From an uncultured Gemella sp. (GTDB lineage: Bacteria; Bacillota; Bacilli; Staphylococcales; Gemellaceae): a stretch of DNA of 29,615 bases. The stretch's first letter is position 1. Each line of letters begins with the position of its first letter. The position numbers and the translations under genes were made by a program. A model generated the notes under the pieces. It worked only from the letters and a program-made list of their open reading frames with translations, did no database searches and was not told the DNA's origin. The DNA lies in NCBI GenBank assembly GCA_927911745.1, contig CAKMQF010000079.1, forward strand, positions 1-29,615. The letters are read 5' to 3'. Below, piece after piece: positions 8,963 through 17,226 of this stretch.

Positions 8963-9698
8963 TTATTCTTCAGTTGCTTCTACTTCTTCAGAAACTTCTT
9001 CAGTTTCTTCGATGTTACCTTCGTTGTAAGCTACAAAAGCGTCTGCCATTTTAGCTGTTAATAATTTAACTGCACGGATAGCATCGTCGTTTGCAGGGAT
9101 TACGTAATCAACATCATCTGGATCACAGTTTGTATCTACGATACCTACTACAGGGATTCCTAATTTTTTAGCTTCAGCAATTGCGTTGTGCTCTTTCTTA
9201 GGATCTACTACGAAGATTGCATCTGGCATACCTTTCATTTCACGAATTCCACCTAAGAATTTAACTAATTTATCGTATTCTTTTCTTAATTCGATAACTT
9301 CTTTTTTAGGTAGTACTTCGAATACTCCATCAGCTTCCATTTTTTCGATTTCAGTGATTCTGTCAATACGTCCTTTAATAGTTTTGTAGTTAGTTAAAGT
9401 TCCACCTAACCAACGGTGATTGATGTAGTATTGACCACTTCTTTCAGCTTCTTCTTTAATAGCATCTTGTGCTTGTTTTTTTAGTACCTACGAATAACAT
9501 TTTTCCGCCTTGATCAGCAACTGATTTTACGAATTCGTATGCTTCATCAACTTTCTTAACTGTTTTTTGTAAGTCGATAATGTAGATACCGTTTCTTTCT
9601 GTGAAGATGTATTTATCCATTTTAGGGTTCCATCTTCTTGTTTGGTGACCGAAGTGTACACCAGCTTCTAATAATTGTTTCATTGAAATAACTGCCAT
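8963..9698 (-). CDS. rpsB: 30S ribosomal protein S2 (frameshifted in this sequence)
   Basis: Primary small-subunit protein. It starts [20 protein letters not shown], the canonical S2 N-terminus. The frame breaks at a 7-T run on the plus strand (9476-9482). With six bases the reading is [11 protein letters not shown], exactly S2, and it joins the downstream frame (R-I-T-E-I-E-K-M through the acidic tail). Restored length is about 244 aa. A real frameshift in this single-copy essential gene would be lethal, so a homopolymer base-calling error is far likelier. AGGAGG lies at 9708-9713. Confidence 0.95.
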
Positions 9699-9722
9699 AG
9701 TTATTTTCCTCCTTGGTTTTTT

Positions 9723-9783
9723 CCTCCGACATTCTCTAAGCTTACTGCAAACATAAATGCACCGAGCAGCTACTCAAATGTCG
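9723..9783 (-). ncRNA. Candidate structured 5' leader of rpsB
   Basis: In the minus-strand transcript, CGACATT (9783-9777) pairs with AATGTCG (9733-9727), enclosing 43 nt that contain smaller self-complementary pieces (GAGTAGCTGCTC and TGCA-N8-TGCA). The 3' arm shares a base with a second Shine-Dalgarno-like GGAGG (9727-9723), and the actual AGGAGG lies just downstream. Leaders that let S2 repress its own mRNA are known in other bacteria (for example the t44 RNA of gammaproteobacteria). Homology to those is not claimed; this is a fold-based candidate. Confidence 0.45.
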
Positions 9784-9821
9784 TGTGTTATATTTTTGTT
9801 GATTCTTACTCAACTTTATTA

Positions 9822-9851
9822 ATTATATAGCATTACCAACTAAAAAATCAA
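9822..9851 (-). promoter_or_regulatory. Predicted rpsB-tsf promoter
   Basis: On the minus strand, TTGATT (9851-9846) and TATAAT (9827-9822) are 18 bases apart. An alternative reading has TG one base before TATATA, an extended -10 with 16-base spacing. The transcript would carry a leader of about 115 nt. The remainder of the gap (9852-9990) is AT-rich and shows no gene. Confidence 0.6.
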
Positions 9852-9990
9852 GTATTTTAATAAATTTTACATCAATAATTATCTTCTATATTAATTACTA
9901 TTTTATTTATTTTTTATTACTTTTTATTTTTTGTATTATGAAAACAAATGTAAAATTTTTACATTAATCAAAATTATTTCGTTTAAGAGG

Positions 9991-10019
9991 TTGATTTTTT
10001 TTGAGAGTAGTATTATAAT
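9991..10019 (+). promoter_or_regulatory. Predicted znuACB promoter
   Basis: TTGATT (9991-9996) and a perfect TATAAT (10014-10019) are separated by 17 bases. Transcription would begin near 10026, at the edge of the Zur-like palindrome. Confidence 0.7.
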
Positions 10020-10027
10020 TTATTAGA

Positions 10028-10042
10028 ACGTAATAATTACGA
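10028..10042. promoter_or_regulatory. Zur-type operator at the zinc uptake promoter
   Basis: The core CGTAATAATTACG (10029-10041) is a perfect 6-1-6 palindrome. Including flanks it matches the Bacillus Zur box TCGTAATNATTACGA at 14 of 15 positions (first base A instead of T). It overlaps the expected transcription start of znuA, so bound Zur would block transcription when zinc is plentiful. Confidence 0.75.
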
Positions 10043-10062
10043 ATAACGGAGGAATATTACAA

Positions 10063-11096
10063 ATGAATAAATTTTTTAAAATAATTTCAGTTGTTGCTGC
10101 ATTCGCCCTACTTTTAGTAGGATGTTCAAGCAAAACTAATTCTGGAGCTTCTAACTCTGGAAATAAAACGAAAATTGTTACTTCAGTAAACTTTTATGCA
10201 GAAGTAGCTAAGAGTATCGCAGGAGATAAAGCAGAAGTTTCTTCTATTATATCTTCTACTTCGGTAGATCCACACGATTTTGAACCAACTGCTCAAGACG
10301 CTAAAACTGTTGCTGATTCTAACATCGCTATCTTAAACGGTGGTGGGTACGATTCTTGGTTCGAAAACTAACGGCTAATAGTAAAGACATCAAAAAAATT
10401 GATGGTGCTAAATTACTAGGTCTTAAAGATGGAGATAATGAACACATTTGGTACAACCCAGAAGTAATGAGTAAAGTTGCAGACGAACTTACTAAAGTTT
10501 TATCTGAAAAAGATTCTGCTAATAAAGATTTCTATGAAAAAAATAGAGATAACTACAAAAAAGAACTTTCAAAAATTACTGATAAAATTAATTCTTTAAA
10601 AGATAAAGCAAATGGGAAATCAGTATTAACAACTGAACCAGTTTTTGAATATGCAGTTGATGCTTTAGGATTCAAAACAACAGACCAAGTTAAAAAACTA
10701 GCTCAAGCTACTGAAGAAGGAAATGATCCTGCTCCACAAGATTTAAAAGCTATTCAAGAGCAAATCAAATCTAAACAGATTTCATTAATCATCAACAACG
10801 TTCAAACAACTAATAAGACTATCGAAGGTTTAATTACTCTAGCTGAACAAAATAAAGTACCTGTTCTTAATGTAACAGAAACACAACCAGAAGGAAAAAC
10901 TTACATCGAATGGATGTTAGATCAATATAATAAATTAGAAGAAATTCTAAATGGAGGTTCTGGTGAAAAAGCTTATCACGTAGAAGGCGCTTCTGAAGGT
11001 CATTCACATGATCACGAACACGAAGGGCACTCTCACAGTCATTCTCATGATGACAAAGATCATGATCACGATCACGAAAAAGAACATAAACATTAA
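10063..11096 (+). CDS. znuA: Zinc-binding lipoprotein of ABC transporter (ZnuA/AdcA type; frameshifted in this sequence)
   Basis: Substrate-binding lipoprotein for zinc. The lipobox L-V-G-C places the lipid-modified Cys at residue 21. Expected metal ligands after frame repair are His71 (D-P-H-D-F-E-P-T), His128 (E-H-I-W-Y-N-P-E) and Glu192 (T-T-E-P-V-F-E-Y), where many ZnuA proteins have a third His. The usual central His-rich loop is absent; instead the last 39 residues hold 14 histidines alternating with Ser, Asp and Glu. The frame breaks at the A-run 10364-10367; one more A gives F-E-K-L-T-A-N and about 344 aa in total. GGAGG lies upstream, and a Zur box and promoter precede it. Zinc rather than manganese is inferred from the His tail and Zur box. 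Confidence 0.9.
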
Positions 11097-11116
11097 TACG
11101 AAGATTAAAAATTAGT

Positions 11117-11144
11117 CTTCACATATTATAAATATGTAGTATAA
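11117..11144 (+). promoter_or_regulatory. Possible internal promoter before znuC with embedded palindrome
   Basis: TTCACA (11117-11122) and TATAAT (11139-11144) have a 16-base spacer. The spacer region contains a perfect 7-3-7 inverted repeat, ACATATT-ATA-AATATGT (11121-11137). It may be a second, separately controlled start for znuCB, or a fortuitous AT-rich match. Confidence 0.35.
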
Positions 11145-11148
11145 TATA

Positions 11149-11182
11149 AAGAAGAGATTCTAAATCGTATCTCTTCTTTTTT
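11149..11182 (+). terminator. Terminator or attenuator between znuA and znuC
   Basis: Perfect 10-bp stem AAGAAGAGAT (11149-11158) and ATCTCTTCTT (11169-11178), 10-nt loop, followed by T's to 11182. It lies after znuA and 40 bases before znuC, so it could lower expression of the transport genes relative to the binding protein. A weaker imperfect hairpin lies at about 11101-11120. Confidence 0.7.
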
Positions 11183-11222
11183 ATATTAAAAATAAAAATT
11201 TTAAATTTACTTAGGAGATTTT

Positions 11223-11933
11223 ATGGCTGAACTTAAAATAAAAAATCTCACTTATTCAATAGGAGATAAAACAATATTAGATAACATTACGTTTTCTGTT
11301 ACTTCAGGAGATGTTGTTGCTGTTGTTGGGAAAAATGGTGTTGGTAAAACAACATTATTAAACAATATTCTAGAAAAATTAAATAAAACTAGCCAGATAA
11401 CACTTGTTGGAGAAAATCCAACTCTTGGATATGTACCTCAGTTCAGACAGATAGATGAAGAACTTCCCTTATCTGCTGCTGACTTTGTATCACTTCCTAT
11501 TCAAAAAGGACTTTTACCATGGCTTAGTAAAAAAGAAAAATCAAGTATTAAAGAAGCACTAGAATTAACAAATTCACTAAAACTTCAAAATAAGTCTATA
11601 GGTACTCTCTCAGGTGGTGAAAAACAACGTGTATTTTTAGCACAAGCACTAGTAAATAAACCAAACCTACTACTTCTTGATGAGTTTACATCAAATTTAG
11701 ATAAGACCAGTGAAATTGAATGTATGACTCTGGTTAAAGAAATTACAAAGAAAGAAAATATCATAACTCTTTGTATAACTCATGAACTATCACTTATCGA
11801 TGAAAAATACATTGATAAAATACTCTATCTCGAGGAAGGTTGCTTCAAATTTATTAGTATAGAAGAGTACAATATAGAAAAAAATAATCTAAAGCTATGC
11901 AAACATTATGTAGGAGATAACAATTATGCTTAA
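11223..11933 (+). CDS. znuC: Zinc ABC transporter ATP-binding protein
   Basis: A 236-residue ATPase driving metal import through ZnuB. Walker A is G-K-N-G-V-G-K-T-T (36-44), the signature is L-S-G-G-E-K-Q-R (129-136), Walker B is L-L-L-L-D-E-F (149-155), and the H-loop is I-T-H-E. The Q-loop is V-P-Q-F. The segment V-P-Q-F-R-Q-I-D is typical of the Zn/Mn importer ATPases (ZnuC/AdcC/MntB group). AGGAG lies seven bases upstream. The end overlaps the start of znuB by eight bases, indicating coupled translation. Confidence 0.93.
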   Translation: MAELKIKNLTYSIGDKTILDNITFSVTSGDVVAVVGKNGVGKTTLLNNILEKLNKTSQITLVGENPTLGYVPQFRQIDEELPLSAADFVSLPIQKGLLPWLSKKEKSSIKEALELTNSLKLQNKSIGTLSGGEKQRVFLAQALVNKPNLLLLDEFTSNLDKTSEIECMTLVKEITKKENIITLCITHELSLIDEKYIDKILYLEEGCFKFISIEEYNIEKNNLKLCKHYVGDNNYA

Positions 11934-12721
11934 TTATGATTTTATGCAGAATGCCTTTATAGCTGGAACTATTGTAGCTGTAATGGCAGGCTATATTGGT
12001 GTGTTTGTAATGGCTAGAAATATGTCATTTATCTCACACACCCTTTCACATGTTGGGTTCGCTGGTGCAGCCTTCGCTGTTTTCTTAGGTATTAACCCAA
12101 TTTACGGACTATTAATATTCACTATTACTATGTCTTATCTAGTAGGTCATCTAAGTGTAAAAGCATTTAGACGTGAAGCTACAGTAAGCGTAATGTTAGG
12201 AATATTCTTAGGTTTAGGATTATTATTCCTATCACTAACACCTAAAAGTACAAGTTATGTTAACAACATACTATTCGGTAGTGTAGTTTCAATAACTCGA
12301 GACGATGTAAAATTAATATTTACATTAGCAGTAGCAGTTATTCTATTACTTTCAATTTTTTTATAGAAAAATCAAATTCGATTCTTTTGATGCGATTGGT
12401 GCTCGTGCATTAGGATTAAATGGAAAATTTATTTCTATCTTTTTCCTAGTTTTACTATCAGTGGCAACTAGTATTACAGTTCCAGTAGTTGGTGCACTAT
12501 TAATGTTCGTCCTTCTAACAGTTCCAGCTAGCGCAGCAAGATATCTTACTAATAAAGTAGGACTAATGATAGCTATATCAATATCGTTTGCACTTATAGG
12601 TACATGGGTAGGGATCACTCTTTCATATTACACTTCTCTACCTACTACTTTCTTTATAGCAACTATCGAAGCACTATTCTACTTTTCTAGTCTAGGTTAC
12701 TATAATCTAAAGAGAAAATAA
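11926..12721 (+). CDS. znuB: Zinc ABC transporter permease (frameshifted in this sequence)
   Basis: An ABC-3 family permease with about seven or eight hydrophobic segments, about 264 aa after repair. N-terminal landmarks are G-Y-I-G-V-F-V-M-A-R-N-M-S-F-I-S-H-T-L-S-H; the late landmark is V-P-V-V-G-A-L-L-M-F-V-L-L-T-V-P-A-S-A-A, both diagnostic of ZnuB/AdcB-type permeases. The frame stops at a 7-T run (12356-12362); with six T's it reads S-I-F-Y-R-K-I-K-F-D-S-F-D-A and runs to 12721. It is the last gene of the zinc operon, followed by a strong terminator. Confidence 0.92.
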
Positions 12722-12735
12722 TAAAATATAAAATC

Positions 12736-12776
12736 AACTACTGTTACTATAAAGTTTTATAGTAACAGTAGTTTTT
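12736..12776 (+). terminator. Rho-independent terminator of the znuACB operon
   Basis: An 18-base arm at 12736-12753 is perfectly complementary to 12756-12773. The tip would open into a small loop. A T-run (12772-12776) follows. Confidence 0.92.
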
Positions 12777-12806
12777 AATTACCCCTCTAAAAATATTTTA
12801 TAACTA

Positions 12807-12840
12807 AAAAAACACCCTAGTTTTATTTCTAAAACTAGGG
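12807..12840 (-). terminator. Rho-independent terminator of ezrA
   Basis: Perfect 11-bp stem CCCTAGTTTTA (12815-12825) and TAAAACTAGGG (12830-12840), loop TTTC. On the minus strand it is followed by a T-rich tail (plus-strand A-run near 12806-12812). It lies eight bases after the ezrA stop. Confidence 0.9.
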
Positions 12841-12848
12841 CTTCTTTG

Positions 12849-14541
12849 TTATCTAGGTTTTACTGAATTTCTAATTCTTTCGTATGCACCTGGCTCAACT
12901 TTATCTAGAGAATTTCTAATAATTTCTAAAGTTTTGTTGTAACGATACTCTCTATAATATTGCTCAGCAACCGTTAATTGTTGGTGGAATTCAACGTTAT
13001 CTTTTCTGTATCTGTTCGCATAACGAATAAGTTTTTCAATTAATTCAATATCAGTAAGAATGTTATTTACTTCTGATGCATAAATATCAAGTGATTCTTC
13101 AGCTTCAGCAACTGCACGTTTTAGTAAATCGATATTGATAGGTTCTTTTTTAAGTTCCTCAAGCGCATATCTATAACTATCAGTTACATCTTTATATAAT
13201 ACGATAAATCTATCACTGAATCCTGGAACACGTGAGTTATCTAATTTACGTTTAATAACTTCTTTTTCTTGATTAATGAAGATAAGTTTTTCACGAGCGT
13301 GACCTTCTTCTTCACGAAGACTTGTTAAGTATCTAGAATAATTTGTTTGGTCTTCTTCAATTTTTTCTAATCCTTGACCTAATAATTCTACTTTTTCTTT
13401 TAAGTCTTTATAGTTTAGTTTTGGTTGATTATTAATATATACATCAATATCATGTTTAACATCAAGTAAATCACTTAACTCATCGTAGTAGTTAGCAACC
13501 ATTTCTTCATCTTTTTGATAAATTTGGTATCTATTTTTGATTTCTTGAATATTATTGTATAGAGCTTCATTTAATTTATCTTGTAATTCAAGTTTATTAG
13601 TTATTTCTCTATAGTTTTCTTCAATGTATTTTTTATAATCAAGTTCTTTTTTAAGATCATTAGATACTTCGTCGATAACATCATAAATACCATCAAGAAT
13701 GTTTTCGATTAGATCAATATCTCCAGATTTAACTTTTTCACGAGCATCGCTTAATTGCCAAACAATACTTTCAATTTTACTTGAAATTTCTAGGTGAGTA
13801 AGTTTAAATCCTTTTTTCTCCATTTCCTCAACTTTAAGTCTTAATGACTGAATTTGAGCTGGACAAGTCTTTTCAATTTCTTTTAACAGATCAGGCAGTA
13901 CTTCCATTCTTTCTTTAAGATTATCAATTAATCCCTTAACAGTATTAATTTTGTCTTGTGCTTCGATGTACTTACCAGTAGATGTTAGAAGTTTGAAATC
14001 ATCAAGTTGGGGAGCTATTTCTTTAATATTTTGTTCAAATTGTTCTGCGGCTGCTCCATATTGATGACGCTTAGCTAATAGTTCTCTATTAAGCTCTTTA
14101 TACTCAACTACGATTTCTTCATATAGTTCTCTATTTCTAGGTTCAACTTCTGTTAATTCTTTAATTTCTCTTCTTATTCCAGCGATTCTATCTTTAATAT
14201 TTGCTATTAATTCACCACTGTTCATAATTACTTCATCAGCACGTTTGAAATTAAATTTATCAATATAAGTTTCTGCACTATAAAGATCTCTGTCAAGTTC
14301 TTCAATATCGATACTTTGAATTTCGTACCATTCGCTTTCCCATTGAGCATAAAGTTTTTCAGCTTTACCAGCAATCTCCAGCGCTTTTACTTTTTCAATC
14401 ATCAGATAGTGTTTCTCTTTCTAGCTCATCTTTCATAACTAAAAGAGGGTATAAATCTTGTTTTTTCCTATTTCTAAAGACGAATAGTGCAACTACTCCT
14501 CCAAGAACAAGGATACACACAAATAAAAATATATATGTCAT
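12849..14541 (-). CDS. ezrA: Septation ring formation regulator EzrA (frameshifted near its N-terminus)
   Basis: A membrane-anchored spectrin-like protein that modulates FtsZ ring assembly and links it to cell-wall synthesis. The true start is the ATG at 14541, after a GGGGGA ribosome-binding site, giving a transmembrane helix at about residues 3-22. That frame ends at 14401 (T-L-S-D-D-stop). The long coiled-coil body continues in the next frame from about 14402 (M-I-E-K-V-K-A-L-E-I-A-G-K). Joined, the protein is about 564 aa, the expected EzrA length. The C-terminal block (A-N-R-Y-R-K-D-N-V, then R-Y-N-K-T-L-E-I) matches the family. A one-base surplus near 14395-14403 is the simplest explanation, but the exact base is unclear. 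Without repair the anchor is lost. Confidence 0.92.
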
Positions 14542-14604
14542 ATATCTTCCCCCTGAAATTTTATATTTAATTTTTTACGTTTATTAATACAATAACCTAA
14601 CAAA

Positions 14605-14632
14605 ATTATACCATTTTTATCACAAAAAACAA
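14605..14632 (-). promoter_or_regulatory. Predicted ezrA promoter
   Basis: On the minus strand, TTGTTT (14632-14627), a 16-base spacer and TATAAT (14610-14605), with TGG directly before the -10 box (extended -10). A small 6-bp hairpin (AAAGTG/CACTTT, 14631-14649) overlaps its upstream side. The remaining gap to 14861 is AT-rich, without a recognisable gene. Confidence 0.6.
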
Positions 14633-14861
14633 AGTGTTTCAATCACTTTTTTAATTTTTTTTTCAATATTTTTTTTATCTAGCAAATAACTAAATATTTT
14701 TTATTTATTGTTATTTTTTAACCATAGTAAATAATCATTAATAAATAAATTACATTCTAAACTTTCTAAACAATATTATTTAAAAACTATTATACTTATC
14801 ACTTTATTTTTTGTTACTATTATGCGAAAATATAGTAAAGTCTTTTAAAAGAGGTATTTTA

Positions 14862-15329
14862 ATGAACATAGTAGAAAATAAAGAATTATTTATAAATCAA
14901 GCGACTACTTTAGTATCAGGAGAAGAGAATTTAGTTACTAATTTATCAAACCTATCAGCCCTATACAAAGAGTACTTACCAAATACAAACTGGGTTGGTT
15001 TCTATTTATTAGATGAAAAAAACAACAACTTAGTTTTAGGCCCATTCCAAGGAAAAGTAGCTTGTACTCGCATACCATTTAATAAAGGTGTATGTGGACA
15101 TTGCTATACAACCAAAGAAACTATTTATGTTGAAGATGTACACAAATTCCCAGGACACATAGCATGTGATAGTGACACTAACAGTGAATTAGTAGTTCCA
15201 ATTATCCAAAATGATAAAGTTGTAGCGTTACTAGATATAGATTCAATAGAATTCGATAGATTTTCCAAAGAAGAAATAGAAGCTTTCAGCGAAGTAACTA
15301 AACAAGTTTTTGAGAAAGTAATTTTTTAA
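14862..15329 (+). CDS. msrC: Free methionine-R-sulfoxide reductase (GAF domain)
   Basis: A 155-residue single GAF-domain enzyme that reduces free methionine-R-sulfoxide using thiol chemistry. The conserved cysteines are all present: Cys68 (V-A-C-T-R), Cys78 (G-V-C-G) and Cys102 (H-I-A-C-D-S). Other family blocks are N-W-V-G-F-Y, G-P-F-Q-G-K, F-P-G-H-I-A-C and L-D-I-D-S. I choose the ATG at 14862 (GAGG ten bases upstream, M-N-I-V-E-N-K); a reading from 14811 adds non-conserved residues. An additional Cys81 is present and its role is unknown. It is a single gene ending at a shared terminator. Confidence 0.92.
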   Translation: MNIVENKELFINQATTLVSGEENLVTNLSNLSALYKEYLPNTNWVGFYLLDEKNNNLVLGPFQGKVACTRIPFNKGVCGHCYTTKETIYVEDVHKFPGHIACDSDTNSELVVPIIQNDKVVALLDIDSIEFDRFSKEEIEAFSEVTKQVFEKVIF

Positions 15330-15341
15330 TAACAATACTAA

Positions 15342-15378
15342 AAGGAGATATACCAAAGCAGTATATCTCCTTATTTTT
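15342..15378. terminator. Rho-independent terminator between msrC and the ABC-F gene
   Basis: Perfect 12-bp stem AAGGAGATATAC (15342-15353) and GTATATCTCCTT (15361-15372), loop CAAAGCA, followed by a T-rich tail on the plus strand. It lies between convergent genes; the minus-strand tail is weaker. Confidence 0.88.
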
Positions 15379-15380
15379 TA

Positions 15381-16980
15381 TTAGTCTATTATACCTTTGA
15401 ATCTTAGGTAGTTTTCGTAGTCCATCTCTTTGTTAATTGCACCTTCAGGTGTTAATTCAATTACTCTATTCGCAATTGTTTGTATAAACTCATAGTCATG
15501 AGATGTAAAGAATACAGAACCTTTGAAAGCAATAATACCTTCATTGACAGCTGTAATAGATTCTAAGTCAAGGTGGTTTGTAGGCTCATCTAGAAGAATA
15601 ACGTTAGCTTTAGATAACATCATCTTAGATAACATACAACGCATTTTTTCTCCCCCTGATAATACGTGAGCACGTTTAAGTGCTTCTTCACCAGAGAATA
15701 ACATTCTTCCTAAGAATGAACGTAAGTATGCTTCACTTTCTTCTTCAGGAGAAGCATATTGACGAAGCCATTCTACTAATGAAAGTTTTAACCCTTCAAA
15801 GTACTCAGAGTTATCTTTTGGCATATAACTTCTAGAAGTTGTAATACCCCATTTAACTGTACCACTATCTGGTTCCATTTCTCCAGCAAGAATTTTTTAG
15901 TAATGTAGTTTTAGCAACTTCATCCCCTAGTAAGATAACTTTATCATTAGGATTTACAGTGAAGCTAACATTACTTAATACTTCTTTACCTTCTACAGTT
16001 TTGCTTACACCTTCAACAATAAGTAAGTCATTTCCGATTTCACGATCTGGTGTAAAGCGAACGTATGGATAACGACGGCTACTTGGTTTAATATCATCAA
16101 GAGTAATTTTATCAAGCATTTTCTTTCTACTTGTCGCTTGTTTAGATTTAGAAGCGTTCGCAGAGAAACGCGCGATAAATTCTTGTAATTCTTTAATTTT
16201 TTCTTCTTTTTTCTTGTTGTTGTCTTCTGCCATTCTTCTAGCAAGTTGACTAGATTGATACCAGAAGTCATAGTTACCAACGTAAAGTTGGATTTTACCA
16301 AAGTCTAAGTCACAAATGTGAGTACAAATGTTATTTAAGAAGTGACGGTCGTGGCTGACTACGATAACTGTGTTCTCAAAGTTAATTAAGAACTCTTCTA
16401 ACCACTTAATTGCACTAATATCAAGACCGTTGGTAGGCTCATCCAGAAGAAGTACATCTGGATTACCAAATAATGCTTGAGCTAAAAGAACCTTAACCTT
16501 AATAGCATTATCAAGTTCTCCCATAAGCATTTCATGAAATTCAACAGGAATACCTAGACCTTCAAGAAGTTGTGCTGCATCACTTTCTGCAGTCCAACCA
16601 TCCATCTCCGCAAACTCACCTTCTAGTTCAGCAGCAATGATTCCATCCTCTTCAGTAAATGGATCTTTCATATAAATTTCATTTTTACGGTTCATAACAT
16701 CCCAAAGACGTTCATGTCCCATCATTACAACATCGATAACTCTGTTTTCTTCGTATGCGAAGTGGTTTTGACGAAGTACTGCAAGACGTTCACCCTTACC
16801 TAAAGAAACGTGCCCTTGTTGTGAATCTAATTCACCAGATAATAATTTTAAGAATGTTGTTTTACCTGCTCCATTAGCTCCGATTAAACCGTAGCAGTTA
16901 CCATTTGTAAATTTTATATTTACATCTTCAAATAGCTTTCTATCTGCAAAACGTAAACCTAAATTTGTTACTTGTAACAT
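15381..16980 (-). CDS. ykpA: ABC-F family ATPase, YkpA/YbiT type (frameshifted in this sequence)
   Basis: A soluble tandem-ATPase protein of the ABC-F class, which acts on ribosomes rather than transport. The first domain has Walker A G-A-N-G-A-G-K-T-T (about 34-42) and Walker B with D-E-P-T-N-G-L-D. The linker has S-S-R-R-Y-P-Y-V-R-F. The second domain has L-S-G-G-E-K-M-R and D-E-P-T-N-H-L-D. The second Walker A is degenerate: L-L-G-D-E-V-A-K-T-T. I recall YkpA relatives having G-D-S-E-I-A-K-T-T there, so this copy seems one residue shorter. The frame breaks at a 6-T run (15893-15898); with five it reads L-K-I-L-A-G-E-M-E-P-D and gives about 532 aa. AGGAG lies upstream. Specific role unknown. 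Confidence 0.9.
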
Positions 16981-17041
16981 TGTTTTCTCCTTTAATTCTT
17001 TAATTCTATAAAACTCTGTATATTACTTTATACTTAAAAGC

Positions 17042-17220
17042 TTTAAACTTAAACAATTAGAAAATATAATTATTGATTAGGGATAATTCAATATGGCGAT
17101 TCAAAAAAATCAATTTTATCGAATCAGCACATCAAATTCATTTTAAAATGCAAATAACCATATTGAGGCGACTTAATCAAAGTGACATTAAGACATCACT
17201 GTAATTAAGTCGCTCTTTTA
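17042..17220 (+). ncRNA. Candidate small RNA with own promoter and terminator (or composite structured spacer)
   Basis: Both flanking genes are on the minus strand, yet on the plus strand there is TTTAAA (17042-17047), a 17-base spacer and TATAAT (17065-17070). Then CAATATGG (17089-17096) is complementary to CCATATTG (17158-17165), with an internal GATTC/GAATC pair and a CATTTTAAAATG palindrome. Last comes a hairpin GCGACTTAAT/ATTAAGTCGC (17168-17177 / 17204-17213), itself containing AGTGA/TCACT, followed by TCTTTTATT. This resembles an RNA of about 145 nt ending in a terminator. No family is recognised and no protein fits. The hairpin may instead terminate rbfA, but the minus strand has no T-tract there. 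Confidence 0.35.
17168..17219 (+). terminator. Two-tier hairpin downstream of rbfA with plus-strand T-rich tail
   Basis: Outer 10-bp stem 17168-17177 / 17204-17213 and inner 5-bp stem 17181-17185 / 17196-17200. The T-rich tail (TCTTTTATT) lies on the plus-strand side only, so orientation is more consistent with a plus-strand transcript, though it sits just past the minus-strand rbfA stop. Confidence 0.5.
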
Positions 17221-17226
17221 TTCTAA

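Noticed and set aside
9456..9500. Programmed ribosomal frameshift in rpsB at A-AAA-AAA
   Set aside because: A slippery heptamer is present by chance of the homopolymer, but S2 is needed in high, fixed amount and many unrelated genes here show the same type of break, so a sequencing error is simpler.
10989..11091. Tandem repeat in the 3' end of znuA
   Set aside because: The CAC/CAT-GAT-rich periodicity simply encodes the His/Asp/Glu tail; units are irregular and it is not a CRISPR or satellite.
12361..12618. Minus-strand 85-codon open frame
   Set aside because: It is the complement of the second half of znuB, which continues the conserved permease in the other direction.
14631..14649. Small AAAGTG/CACTTT hairpin with T-rich flanks as a terminator
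   Set aside because: No gene ends upstream of it on either strand, the stem is only 6 bp, and it overlaps the predicted ezrA promoter.
16005..16301. A 98-codon minus-strand open frame inside the ABC-F gene
   Set aside because: It lies in another frame of a clearly conserved ABC-F coding region; its composition is low-complexity and it has no ribosome-binding site.
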